Assembly: GCA_013180625.2 (NCBI GenBank)
Contig: SNVD02009113.1
Location: 298,920-362,919, forward strand
Reading direction: 5' to 3'
DNA: 64,000 nt
Source: Boswellia sacra
Lineage: Eukaryota; Streptophyta; Magnoliopsida; Sapindales; Burseraceae
The notes below the pieces were generated by a model. That model ran no database searches, had not been told where the DNA came from, and saw only the letters and a list, made by a program, of their open reading frames with translations. This document shows positions 1-11,410 of this stretch, piece after piece. How positions within the stretch are numbered: the first letter of the stretch is position 1; each line of letters starts with the position of its first letter. The translations under genes were made by a program, and so were the position numbers.

Positions 1-1618
1 GTTTTATGCTAATTTTTAAGGAGCTACCTAGCCTTGCTCTTGCATGTATTTTTTAGTGCCAGTCCATATATACTACGTACTTTCTTGAACTTCATTGAAT
101 TCAATCTGAATATAAGTTTGAAAGAATTGAGCTTGAGGAGAGGAGTTGAGCATTATTGTATAAGTGACATGTGGAAGGCACTAGTTTTTCGCCTCAAACA
201 TCTTACCGCATTTGCGTGCTTGATGGATCTCACACATCACAATAAATGGAAGGCAGGTGATGATTAAATTGTAGATATAGAAATAGAAAGTGGGGCAGAA
301 AGTGCGTTACTTCACCAATCCACTAACTGAGCCAGGAACAATAGAAGCTTTAATTTTAGTTTTAAAGTAGTGACATCATTAACTGTTTTAATGAACAACA
401 ATCTGGTCAAGAGCAAGCCGAATATTGCCGAAAAATTGGCATCTTTAGCTTCAACAATGACAACTATTCCAAATTATGGGTCAGTATAGTTTTCAGTGGT
501 CCATTCTTAATTATTACTGGAATTAAAGATTGTCCCAGTTTTTATCTCATTAGGCTTGTTATAAATTTAAACAAAGATAAAAATGTAATAAAAATATAAT
601 TAAATGAGATTGTTTAGTCATTTTCTATATATTCTTTTTTCATTTTTATCATTTAATGGGTTGATTTCCATCCATACCTATTATGAGTTTATGACCTTTT
701 CATATAAACCATCTTAATATACTACCTATTTTTTCATTTGTATCAACTCTATTTTAAATTAAGCCGAAAAGAGATCCTTAATCAAAATTTGCATACTTTA
801 TGACACCTAAAAGAAGATAATGATTTTACAAATTTCATTATTCCCTATGTATCTCTCTCAAATCTCAATAATAAAATGGAAAAAAATTGAGACGCCAATC
901 TGGAGATTAGGAAGGTTATAAAATTGACACTGTATCATTATAATAATCTTTCTTCTTCGTAAACAAAATTATAACATTGAAATTGTCCTTGTTTATCTTC
1001 AACAGCTAACAATTACGCGAACAAAGTGGAGGGCAAAAAAATTTTTCCAGTAAAATTATGTACTTAAGTTGTCTGGTTTAGGAAAAGGAAGTAAACATGT
1101 AGCCACCATCAAGAGTTAATCGTAGTCAAATAAACATGGAAATAAAAGTTTTAGTTAATCATAGTTGAATAAACATGGAAAATAAAAGTTTTAATACAAA
1201 TACGATTTGATTTGGTAGTTAATTAGTTTTAAAATCGGAAATAAACTTTGGATTTTAGTTGCTGAAAAGGAAAGAAATTAATAATATAATAAATCTTAAT
1301 ATTGATGACATAAATGTGCAATAGAATTTTTAATTTTTAATTTGATTCTATTAGCTTCATCTAATAATAAAAATTAAAAAATGATAAATCTTTTGATTTT
1401 ATAATTTTATCTTTATTAAACTAAAAAAATGAGGTATTATGATATGAAAAGTAGGAATTGAGTACAACCCCTATTAAAATAATTATTTATTGGCCCGACC
1501 TTCCAAATCCAGTCCTTAAGGAGAGAGGAATCATTTTGTCCTATTAAAACAAGGAGTCCACCTTTTGTACGATTGAAACAGAAGTCCAGTCCACAAACTT
1601 TTGTAATTGAGATACAGA
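1..1618. other. AT-rich intergenic stretch
   Basis: No protein-coding gene, RNA gene or transposon end is recognisable here. The only local structure seen is a direct duplication of about 39 bp (1114-1152 and 1153-1192, beginning AGTTAATC). The stretch ends at the target duplication of the hAT-type element that starts at 1619. Confidence 0.5.
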
Positions 1619-3679
1619 TAGGTTTGGAACTAGGGCGGTACGGATACAGGGTGGCAAGATCCAACTGTTGCTCTATTTTTTGGTCCCATACTGTCCTATT
1701 GCCTTTTTGCGGGATAGAGCGGGGCAAAAACATTTTGAGCAAATCCCGCCCCGCCCCGCCCCTATGTCTACATCACATCTCTCTAATTTTTATATTTTTA
1801 TAACTTCATCTAACATTTACATCTTTGTAAATATATTCCTTATGAATTTTCATCATATCATTTATAATTATGGTCATTTTTTAACAATTATAAAAATAAT
1901 AAATCTTCAAACCAAAATCAAAATAGTTGTATATTACCATTTGATTTTATTGATATAATATTATATACTTTATTAAAAATAATGTTAAGATTGTATTATT
2001 GCTTGTAAACTAGTTAATTGATAATTTTAAAATAGCTGATAATACAATTAAATAATTTTTCAATGATATGTTGATTTAATTTCAATCTAATAATAGCAAT
2101 AATATGATTGATATATAGCAATTAATTAATATTATAAATATTAATAATTTAATTAATTAATTTAAATTACGATAAATCATATATTTAAAGTTATAAGATT
2201 ATTTTTATCATATTTCTATTTATATATTTAGAAAATAATATATTGATTATATTAAAGATATACATTTTTAAATTATCTTGTTATTATTGTAATAATTTAA
2301 TTAATACTTAGTAATCTATATCAAGATTATATATGTTATACAAATTTAATTACTATAAAATACAAATATTTAAATTTGATTTTATTAGTAATAATGTTAC
2401 ATACTCTATTAGAAATAATGTTAAAAATGTATTATTCTTGTAAACTAGTTAATTAAAACTTTTTCAAATAGTTGATAATATAATTAAATAATTTTTAATA
2501 GTATTTTGATTTAATTTCAATCTAATAATAGTAATAATATGATCGATATATACTAATTAATTAATATTATATATATTTATAAAACATTAATAATTTCATT
2601 AATTAATTTAAATTACGAATTTACGATAAATCATATATTTAAAGTTATAATATTATTTTTATAATATTTATATTTACATATTTAGAAAATAATATATTGA
2701 TTATATTAAATGTATAAATTGTAAAAATAATCTTGTTAATATTGTAATAATTTAATTAGTACTTAGTAATCTATATCAAAATTGTATATATTATACAAAT
2801 TTAATTACTATAAAATACAAATATTTAATTACCAGTAATTGCCATTTGATTATATTAATAATAGTGTTACATATTTTATTAGAAATAATTTTAAAAGTAT
2901 ATTATTACTTGTAAACCAGTTAATTGACTATTTTTCAAATAATTGATAATACAATTAAATAAAATCTCAATAGCATGTTAATTTAGTTTCAATATACTAA
3001 TAGTAATAATATGATTGACATAGATCAATTAATTAACATTATATATTTGTGAAACATTAATAATTTAATTAATTAATTTAAATTACAATAAATCTATATT
3101 TAATGTTTTAAGATTATTTTTATCATATTTCTATTTATATATTTAGAAAATAATATATTGATTATGTTAAAGATATATATTTTAAAAATAATCATGTTAA
3201 TATTTTAATAATTTAATTAGTACTTAATAATCTATATTAAGATTGTATATATTATATAAATTCAATTACTATAAAATAAAAATATTATTTTGTCATTATA
3301 ATATGACTAAATTGATGTTAACATACTAAAAGATGTTAATTATTAATTAAAATGTAATTTTTATTAAAGTATTTGTATTGTTTGTAAAATTATTTAGAAT
3401 TAATATATATATATATATAAAGTTTAACAAATATAACTTAAAATTACTTAACAGTCCAAAAGTTTTAAAAATTTATAAATATACCCCTGAACCTTATGGG
3501 GCGGGGCGGGGCGGTTTACGGGTCCAAGTGTTGGACTCGGACCCCAACCCGCCCCAGCTGGGGCAAATTTTTCTGTCCTAGACCCACCCCTATGAAGCTC
3601 TGGGGTGTGTCAAGACCCACCACGTTGAGCCGGGTCTGACCGGGGCCTCGTGTGGGACCAGGGCAAATGCCCATCCCTA
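1619..3679. mobile_element. hAT-type non-autonomous element (hAT-1)
   Basis: The left end begins TAGGTTTGG and the right end finishes GCCCATCCCTA, matching the TAGGGxTGGCA termini of other elements in this window. The flanks are GATACAGA (1611-1618) and GATACAGT (3680-3687), an 8 bp target duplication with one mismatch, as expected for the hAT superfamily. Subterminal regions are GC-rich (GGGGCGGGGC and its complement) while the interior is extremely AT-rich. No transposase is visible, so it would depend on an enzyme supplied in trans. No captured gene was recognised inside. Confidence 0.75.
1930..3330. repeat. Three tandem ~450 bp AT-rich repeats inside hAT-1
   Basis: The same series of landmarks occurs three times in order: a T-rich start with TTATTAGAAATAATGTTAAA, a TTGTAAACTAGTTAATT block, TTAATTAATTTAAATTACGA, then TTTAGAAAATAATATATTGA. 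The units start near 1930, 2370 and 2840, with spacing of roughly 435-470 bp. The copies have clearly diverged, so the duplication is not recent. No open frame runs through them. Confidence 0.8.
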
Positions 3680-4171
3680 GATACAGTAATGCAAAGCAAA
3701 TATGATCAATTCTGGCGCAATTATGCTTTTACAAATTATTTAATACAAACTTATTACACAAGTTCGTAATGGCATAAAATAATTTGAGGAATAATTTAAA
3801 TAATTATTAATATTAATTAAGATTGATGATGTGATAATCATACAGTAATATCATATGAGATTTATATAGATGAATTTATAAGTATAACATTATTCTTGAT
3901 TCATAAGAGATTAATATTTTATCGTGAAAATACTAGACCTAAAAACTTTATATACAAACTCTTTATAAAAGTTTAGTATTATTCTTCTTGCCAACCTTGT
4001 ACTTTTGTTCAATGAAGGAAAAAATTAACTTTTAGAATCCCTGAATTTTTTATTATTTTGGATGGTTCAGAGAAGATTAATTTATAGATGATAGGAGGAG
4101 ATAATAGCTTGTGATTGTCGTATTTTTATTAAAACTTACTTGGAGATTTTGTCTGAAATTTCTATTTTATC
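3680..4171. other. Intergenic stretch between hAT-1 and the CACTA element
   Basis: AT-rich sequence with no recognisable gene. It holds the right-hand target duplication of hAT-1 (3680-3687) and ends with the ATC target triplet (4169-4171) of the CACTA element. Confidence 0.5.
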
Positions 4172-4752
4172 CACTACAAGAAAAATGATCATATTTGGCG
4201 GTAGTGGTCTTAAAAGCGCCACCAATGGCAGTGTCAAATATAGTCAATTTGACTATATTTGGTGGTCGGTCAAAGTACCAAATATGTATCTGACTATACT
4301 TGGCGGTCAAAGACTGCCAAGTATAATAGGCTTAAAAATTAAAAAAAAAAATATACTTAGCGGTTCTTGACCGCTAAGTATAATAGTTTCCAAAATTAAT
4401 ATATATATATATATATATATACAGCAACAGCTTTGAATCACGTATCACTTTGACAACTCCATGGAGACCTATTAAGGTAATAATGGAAAATTTTAGATTT
4501 CTTAATCCTATATAATTATATATATATCGGAGAATTAAGCACTTACCAAGAAACTTGTTAGACCCTTCTTCTGTCATTACAGCCTAAAAGAAGAACGGAT
4601 GATGTATCCCACAACAATAAAATTCTTTGTTTCGCCTCCTCCAAACTAACACCATAATATATAATATAATAATTTAAAAGGAGTAACAAGTATCAAAAAG
4701 AAAAAAAAATTGTACTGCGTACAGCCATCAACCAATTAATCAGAAAAGCAAC

Positions 4753-4842
4753 AATTTCATAGCCAACTTTCAATCGTAAGTCTTGGTCTCTTTGAAAGTT
4801 GATTTTGCTCCAAGAAAATTTAGCTGCTCCTCTGGACTTTTT
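4753..4842 (-). pseudogene. OEP21: OEP21 distal exon fragment
   Basis: On the minus strand, after an ACAG acceptor, the frame reads KKSRGAAKFSWSKINFQRDQ followed by DLRLKVGYEI. This matches the distal part of the plastid outer envelope pore protein OEP21 (family pattern GAAEFxW...FQxDQDLRLxxGYE). OEP21 is a small beta-barrel channel of the chloroplast outer membrane that passes phosphorylated metabolites. Only this segment and the first-exon piece at 5241-5300 are present and the middle of the gene is missing. It is therefore a captured fragment in the CACTA element, not a working gene. Identity rests on remembered family sequence. Confidence 0.6.
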
Positions 4843-5240
4843 CTGTCATGGTAATAGTACATTATAGCTTAGATACAAACACAAGAATAACAAACACACA
4901 CGTACATAAAATTACTTGTATGAGCTAAAACCATACATTCAACCACAAGTAGAACCCTTAAATAACAAATGTTAGCACCATTCTGTAATTGGTGTTCAAT
5001 TACGCATTCATAGGAACAACACATCCATTAAAAAAATAGATCAACAAAACCTAGTGAAGCTGCAGCTGAGGGGATTGCAATTGCAAGAACAAAACAATAC
5101 ATAATCATTTCCTAATGTACTTAGAAGCAATCACTCACACCAAAATCTACTTAAAACCAAAACAATTATCAGAAAGAATGAAACAATTCTTTAAAATAAC
5201 AAGAAATGTCAACAGGATTAGAGCAACAAAAGTTATGTAC

Positions 5241-5300
5241 CTGCAAGTGAGTTTTGGAATCGATGGGGAATTTCTCCTTGGCGTGGATTCTTAAAGCTTT
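5241..5300 (-). pseudogene. OEP21: OEP21 first-exon fragment
   Basis: The minus-strand frame reads KALRIHAKEKFPIDSKTHLQ, the N-terminal signature of OEP21 (SLKIHAKEKFPxxSKT in the family). It ends at a good splice donor, CAG followed by GTACAT. It lies about 25 bp after the donor of the PMP22 piece on the same strand, so two unrelated genes are butted together. The start codon region is missing or altered. Confidence 0.6.
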
Positions 5301-5325
5301 TGTAGTTGTACAGGAAGTAATTTAC

Positions 5326-5427
5326 CTTCTGGGCAACTTTTTTTGTATCCTCCTTCCCTTTTAAAATTTTATCCAGTATTAGATGCAAGAAATGTCCAAA
5401 TGGTCCAAGATATGAAAATCCAAAGAC
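5326..5427 (-). pseudogene. PMP22: PMP22/Mpv17-family exon fragment
   Basis: A 102 bp block is flanked on the minus strand by an ATACAG acceptor and an AAG/GTAAAT donor. It reads VFGFSYLGPFGHFLHLILDK and then ILKGKEDTKKVAQK. The GPFGHFLHxxLDKxxKGKxDxKxVAxK pattern is that of plant 22 kDa peroxisomal membrane proteins (PMP22, Mpv17 family), which are small four-helix membrane proteins. Exactly one exon appears to be present with both splice borders kept. That is a typical capture footprint. Upstream and downstream PMP22 exons are absent. Confidence 0.7.
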
Positions 5428-5805
5428 CTGTATTAAGCCATATTAAACAGATGCTGCGAGATAAATATAAAAGGACAACACAGACATGCATGTAAATCAA
5501 AACATTTCTACTTTGGTTTGTAGAAAAATATAAGTGAAGTAGTCCTTTTATCTTTCTTTCTTTCTAGGACTTTTTTCCCCCTCTAAAATCAATTTTAGAT
5601 TTTACAAAGCCCAACTCAATATGTACATTGATATACAGACATTAGAATCCAAGTATAAAGAACATAGCCAGAAGTGCAATGGATCCACCTTGCCCATAGC
5701 CAGAAGTGCATGGGGAGCATTGCAGGAAAGTTTAAAAGCACCAATAGTCAAGCAAATATCCATACATATATAAGAATCCCCATCACTTCAATATCAGATC
5801 AATAG

Positions 5806-6071
5806 ACAGACCTTCCAGGAACGGAATTGAAATCCCCACAAACCAACATTGGAATGTCTGCACTGGCAGCTATTTTTTCCAATCCTTTTAGAAGAGTATA
5901 GACCTAATTTAAAAATGAAAAAGTAAAATAAATATTCAATATGATCCAAAAAAAAAAATGCTAGATATGGAGGACATAAGAAAATTAAAAAGTTAACATT
6001 AAAAAAGAGTGAGATACCTGCCAGAGCTTGACATCCTTTAGCTCCTAGTGGACATTTACATGTGTATTTGC
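5806..6071 (-). pseudogene. CCR4: CCR4 deadenylase two-exon fragment
   Basis: Two consecutive exons are visible on the minus strand. Exon 6071-6018 reads ANTHVNVH, a stop, then ELKDVKLWQ, with a CAG acceptor and a GTATCT donor. Exon 5903-5806 reads VYTLLKGLEKIAASADIPML and VCGDFNSVPG. Together they match the exonuclease/endonuclease/phosphatase domain of the plant CCR4 homologue, the catalytic subunit of the CCR4-NOT mRNA deadenylase. The catalytic CGDFN motif is present. The in-frame TAG replaces the glutamine codon expected after NVH, so the fragment cannot be read through. The intron between the exons is kept, so capture was from DNA rather than mRNA. Confidence 0.75.
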
Positions 6072-7011
6072 CTGTAATAAAAATAACCATGAAAATTTAA
6101 AAAATTAAGACACTGAATTACTAGATATTCTCAAAGATGACTATCCATCAGCAACAGCACTATTTGTAATGAACAAAAATATATTCATTTAGTTTAGTCA
6201 TGTTCATGAATCATAAAACATCTTCACCGCCATCAGCCCAGTTTATCTCACACTTGCAAACTTTAGAAAATATAAGAAAACTCAAGACATAATCAACTGA
6301 CTAAAATAAAACGCATAGTTTTTTCTATAGTAAAAGAACTTTATAAAACAGTGACTAACACTCAAAGCGAAAAGAGAGTTCAATTGAAAACTTCATAATG
6401 ACAAGTTGATAAATCTAAACAATAGGTCTCCTGATACTTCCTTCAATGGCAATCTCACTTAATCACTAGACATTGGGATTAAAGAGGACTCAATTGACCG
6501 TGATACACATTCATGGAATAGATGAAAATTTTACGTCAAAATTTGGGCAGGTTAACAAAATCCATATACAAAATTTTGAGTAAGGTCTATCATGATGATT
6601 AGGAAACAGGACAAGCGCATTGGTGTCAAACCTGCCTAACTGATACCAAGCCCAAGCTCCAGAAAACCCTCGCAGAACCCAGTTATGATAGACCTAAATA
6701 CACTTCCACGCAAACATTGAGGCCAACAGAACACGGTTGCTCGCATCAAAAGCAACAAAAACAATGCACCAATAAAGGAATAAAAGAATTACACATTCCA
6801 GCTCAAATATATCAAGCATTAGAAACACAACTTAGATAGATAGAAGTATTCCGCAACTAACTTCAAGAGCACATAATGCTTACATAGTAGAAACTAGTAA
6901 AAATACCTGACATTTCAGTCTATGCAAGAGGGACAGTGTTGGGTCTAATCTTCACTTGAAGAAACCAAATCCACCGATAGCTCACAGACACAGACGCGTG
7001 ATAAAACCGAA

Positions 7012-7422
7012 CTGAATCGATAGACGTGTGAGCGACTTCTCGTGGGAGTAAAAACGATCATTTTTCGCCTCGCCTAAACGCACCCTACTGGAAATGCTCA
7101 CCCCGGTTTGATCAGTGTAGAGCTGAACTGTCTTCCACCACCCGAAAATCGACGGTCATTTCGACTTAATGGCGGAGATTGAGTTGATGAACTCCCGGAT
7201 GATCTTCTTCTGGCTCCTCTGCCACGTGCCGTACCAGATTGTGTGGAAGATGAGGACGGGACCCATGTGGTATTTCAAGTGAACGAACTCAGATGAGCCC
7301 TCAAATTTTTTAGAGCCACCGTAGATGAACTCTGAGGTGTTGTGGCTCATGTTGGGCCATGGCCGCCAGGCGGTGGAGGGAGTGATGGCGCTGCTGCAGC
7401 CAGCTTGACTGGTTGCCTGAAT
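7012..7422 (-). pseudogene. EXL: EXORDIUM-like (PHI-1 family) N-terminal fragment
   Basis: The minus-strand frame includes STAWRPWPNMSHNTSEF, then HLKYHMGPVL, IWYGTWQRSQKKIIREFINS, a TGA, and GWWKTVQLYTDQTG followed by HEKSLTRLSIQ. This is the order of motifs in EXORDIUM/PHI-1 proteins, secreted cell-wall-associated proteins linked to brassinosteroid-dependent growth: KYHMGPVL, the IWYGxW...I.DF segment, then WWxTVxLYTDQTG. Full-length family members are around 300 residues in one exon. Here about 130 residues remain, with an in-frame stop after SAIKSK and no C-terminal half. It is the most 5' of the four captured pieces on its strand. Confidence 0.75.
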
Positions 7423-7514
7423 CAGAAATTGATTAGACCATTAAGAGAGGGGAGAGAGAGAACCGGAATTAGGGGTTCAGACGCAGAAGATTACGGCTAG
7501 GGTTGAGTCATTTT

Positions 7515-7524
7515 CTTTATATAG
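7515..7524 (-). promoter_or_regulatory. TATA-box candidate upstream of the captured exons
   Basis: The minus strand reads CTATATAAAG. It is followed about 30-40 bp later by a CT-rich leader containing AACCCTAGCCG and GGTTCTCTCTCTCC, a composition common in plant 5' UTRs. It lies upstream of the EXORDIUM-like piece, so it could drive a transcript through all four captured fragments. This is inference from layout only. Confidence 0.35.
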
Positions 7525-8400
7525 AATTGTAAAATTTCGGGAAATCCATATCTATTAAAAATTATCAAAATCATCCCCTCTTTCAGTCCCTATATTTCAA
7601 ACTTTTTCATTTACACCATTAGACTAATTTTTTATAATTTTTAGAGCATTAAATGTTTTAATTAAATTTTTAAAATAAATTATAACAATTTTTTGCATAT
7701 TTAAAATGTTATATTATTGAAAAATAATTTTTTTGATATTTTTAATTACTCAATTTTCATCAAAGCAATTAAATAATGTGATTTTCATCACTTTGAAATT
7801 AAAAAATAATTTTATTTATTTCATAAAATTTTCACATTTAAAAATTCATTTTTCTAAAATTTAATATTTAAAAATTTATTCTTTTCATACATATAATAAT
7901 GTTATCTTTAATTTAAAGATTTTTAAAAATTATTTTTAATTTTAGATTAAAAATAAAATTATATTGTTTAATTATATTTAGATAAATTTATTAAAATTTT
8001 AAATATTATATTCACATATTTGAAAGAAAAAATAAAAAGAAAGAGGAAAATTTGAGAGGTAAAAGAAAAAAAATTACATTTTCACATATTTGTAAAATTT
8101 TTATAAAAATATGATAGATATATATATATAATTGAATAAGATAAAAAGTGACAAATAAGATGAATTGATAGGTTTGACTTTTAAGACATTTTTAAATTTC
8201 TCACTTTTTTAAAAAACTGTCAAATAAAAAAATTGTGAAGTGACAAATATGTAAAAAATTCTTGTGGTGATCCTTCTTTATTAAGCATCAAGAATTGAGG
8301 AAATTTACTAACAAAAATCTTTATGATGACTTTTTATAATACAAGGGAAGTAATACATGATTTTTTAGCCTAATATTATACGAAAAGTCAATGATGCTGG

Positions 8401-8838
8401 CTCAATGAAGAAGGGAAGACATGAGATGGGTCTTGTATCATGACTTGGAAACACCATAAACTTGATAATATATAGTGTTATCCTTCCATACAGGGATATG
8501 AGTTATAATTTCATCTGAGGGGCTTAATCTAATTAGAAAGAGCATCTTCAATCTCATTGCAATTTTATCTCATCCATTTCAATCTCATCATTTAATTTTC
8601 TGCCTTATTATTGTTTGCTCAATGGAGAAGGGAAGACATGAGATGGGCTGTGTATCATGATTTGGAAACACCATAAACTTGATAATATATAGCGTTATTC
8701 TTTTTGTACAGAGAGAGAGATGGGTTATAATTTCATCTGAGGCGCTTAATCTAATTAGAAAGTGCATCTTCAATCTCATTGCAATTTTATCTCATCCATT
8801 TCAATCTCATCATTTAATTTTCTGCCTTGTTATTGTTT
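8401..8838. repeat. 217 bp tandem duplication
   Basis: Two head-to-tail copies begin CTCAATGxAGAAGGGAAGAC at 8401 and 8618 and both end in TTTAATTTTCTGCCTT plus a few bases. The second copy has a short GA-rich insertion (GAGAGAGAGATGGG). The distal part of the unit also starts copy B of the dispersed repeat at 29276, where it is single. Confidence 0.85.
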
Positions 8839-11266
8839 ATCGTATTTGTTTTGCCAACTGATTTTTATCGAAAACCTCCGTGTGGATTCGACACTTCAAT
8901 CAATAGTGTATAACTAATTGCAAATTGTCACTATATGGTACGTGTATATCTTTTGCCTTCAATTGTACTGATTTTCGATATTTTATTCAGTATGTGGCAC
9001 GAGCATGTATTTTGCCTTCAATATTACTAGTTTTCCACATTTTATCAATTAGGTTTGATTGTGACGGACTTAATTCAAGGGCTTCTTTAAGAGATGGACT
9101 TTATGATATGATATTTTTCTTTCTTGTCCTAAGTAATTGATTATCGCTGTTGTAATATTGAACTATATATTTTCAGATAACAAAGATAGGTTTCTTTTGC
9201 ATATCATAGATTATATTTTTAGGTCCAAAAATTAATAAACTAAAGCACTACAATTACTTGGACAAGCAACACTTGTTGACTAAAATGCCATTTAATATAC
9301 AGTAATACGGATTGTACGTCGCTAAAAGTTGAAAAATGCATGCAGTTAACAACATGTAATGCACATTATAAAATTGTTTATTGCAATAAGCAAAACAACA
9401 TTTCATAACACGTCATATACGTTGTCATAGTTTAAAAACTTTTGGAAATACGTAAAACAACGATAAATGCTGTACGCTGTCGTAGGCTTGTATAAATTAG
9501 TAAAATTAGTAGGTCAAATTAACTTTAATATGATTTGATATCATAGATTACGCATTTATTTATTTAATTTTTTATGTGGCTGCCTTATAATTTCTACGTA
9601 TTTGATAACCACGTGGAGGGAGCTTTATCACTAGGGACGTAGACAGCTCACCGATGGCTCAATGCGCACTAGGATGATTCGTTGAGCCATCTTTGTCCAG
9701 ACTCCAGAAGGACCAGAACGTAACATATCCGCTAAATATTGAATTAATTGTACGTAAAAAGCAATTTCTTTCCAGAAATATCCTGGAAATTTAAACAATT
9801 GAAAGCTGGGATAGGCCATGAATTTAGAGCTTTCTAAAAACGTGGCGGATACTATTTTCATGCCTTTCTCTCTCTCTTCCCCGCGTCTATTTGTTTCCTT
9901 CTCAAATGTCTTTTCAAGGCACATCATACATCTTCATCATATAAGTTAAATGATGTATTAAATAAATTATGGTACGATATTAACTCACTATCAATTTAAA
10001 TTAATCTAATCATCAAATTAAATTTTATTTTAATTAATACCTAATTTAACTTTTTTCAATTATCTCATTTAATATTCTAAGAGAAGGCTCTTAATCCCTC
10101 TAATATCTTTTTCTTTCTTTTTGTAAAATTTAAATTGAGGATGAGATCTATAAAGGCTTAATAATAATTTTTGTATCTATTCCTTTTCCTCCTTATGTTC
10201 TATATTCTTACCATTTATACTCTAGTATGACTTTTGTTATTATTTATACAATAAGTTAATGTTAACTGAAATATTTTAAAAATAAATAAAAAAGGGACAC
10301 GAAGTCCTGAGTGGATGTGACCATTCATCTCCAGTGGCATTTCTTTAGAGCTTCTCGACATTTTGATACCATCATATTCATTATGATTAATATGAAAATT
10401 CCTTCTCCTAACACCTTGCCTTCGATTCCAAACTCATTAATTCTAGTACACGTTTTCTTAAAAAAAATGTAAAACTAACATAACAGATTTTTAAAATTGA
10501 AAAATAAATTGAAATCCAATTTACACAGCAATACTAACTCAACAAATTTTGTCCTTTTTTTTTCAAGTTAAGAAAAAAATTAGAAAAACAGGTTGTTTGT
10601 GGCTACCTATGGCCATTCTACATGGGCACTCATCCAATGCCATAGGTACCACGCATGACTCGTGGCAGCCATGTTTTTGAGGAAAAGAAAAAAAATAGGC
10701 ATAGAGAATTTCAAAATAAGAAAGAGAAAGAAGGATATGAAAGGGATTAAGAGATTTCTTTTAGACAGTTGGGTGGGATGAATTAAAAAAATTTAAATTT
10801 AGGAACAAATTAGAAGTAAAATTTAAATTGATGATGAGATGGATTTAAATTGATGATTAATAATTTGTTGAGTATATCATATAAGCAAAATAAGGTAGTA
10901 TGTCAAGTTTGTGTAAATATTTCTCTTCTTGAAACACATTTTCTAAAGTTAGAAAAAGGAAATGATACATCACTCGTGAAGTACATTTTCAAAGTGAGTA
11001 GAACTACTCTCACTGATATATAAACTAATACAATTTTATTCATTTATTCACACATCATAACTTGTCATTGAATGACTTAATTTTTTATATTTACTATTAT
11101 AATCATCTTATAATACATTAGTTTTTATTTAAAATTTATAAAATTGGCATTATTCTTTTCATAAGAAACATTTTTAAAAATTAGAGAAGAAATTCCTAAT
11201 TATTCTTTAAAAGTCTTTCTACATTAAACGATGCATTATAAAAACTTTTGTCCGTGAATTCTTTTA
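8401..11266. repeat. Unclassified dispersed repeat, copy A
   Basis: From about 8520 this region matches 29276-36528 in the same orientation once the two hAT-type insertions in the latter are removed. Shared landmarks include AAACTAAAGCACTACAAT, GACAGCTCACC...GGCTCA, AAATAAAAAAGGGACACGAAG and CCAGTGGCATTTCTTTAGAG. Copy A lacks about 550 bp that copy B has near 29930-30480. Small near-tandem pieces (TTTTGCCTTCAAT) occur near 8955 and 9015. No protein is recognisable on either strand. Its type (transposon, segmental duplication or decayed non-coding unit) is unknown. Confidence 0.6.
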
Positions 11267-11410
11267 ATGACGAGTGATAATGTCATTTTATAGTTTTTAC
11301 AACTAAATGCATAGTTTTACAACTCAATGACTATTATTTAACGTGGAAAGACTTTTAAAGATTAAGTGTTAAAATAGGTTATTTTATAGTTTTATTAGTT
11401 TTAGGAATCC

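Larger units (their letters stand above)
4172..8269 (-). mobile_element. CACTA-type element carrying host gene fragments (Pack-CACTA)
   Basis: The left end starts CACTACAAGAAAAATG. The right end, read on the minus strand, starts CACCACAAGAATTTTTT. Aligned without gaps the ends share ACAAGAA and then CATATTTG at the same offset. Both flanks are ATC (4169-4171 and 8270-8272), the 3 bp duplication typical of the CACTA (En/Spm) superfamily. Short subterminal motifs recur at the left end (TTTGGCGGT, CTTGGCGGTC, and a hairpin around GCGGTTCTTGACCGCTAAG). No transposase is visible. Inside, all on the minus strand, lie pieces of EXORDIUM-like, CCR4, PMP22 and OEP21 genes, several with intact splice borders. 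About 6100-7000 and 7530-8240 contain nothing I recognise. The right terminus is diverged, so pairing the two ends is strong but not certain. Confidence 0.7.

Noticed and set aside
34..267. 77-residue open frame at the left edge
   Set aside because: No recognisable motif, no supporting context, and composition like the surrounding AT-rich DNA.
4395..4420. TA microsatellite runs (also near 3405 and 8115)
   Set aside because: Ordinary short simple repeats, common in AT-rich plant DNA, with no further structure.
9253..9265. CACTACAAT motif as a possible CACTA terminus
   Set aside because: The copy at 29897 has the same motif inside the same repeat, no partner end exists and flanking subterminal repeats are absent.
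9631..9927. 98-residue open frame on the minus strand in dispersed repeat copy A
   Set aside because: The matching region of copy B (about 34850-35150) has indels that break the frame, and no family is recognised.
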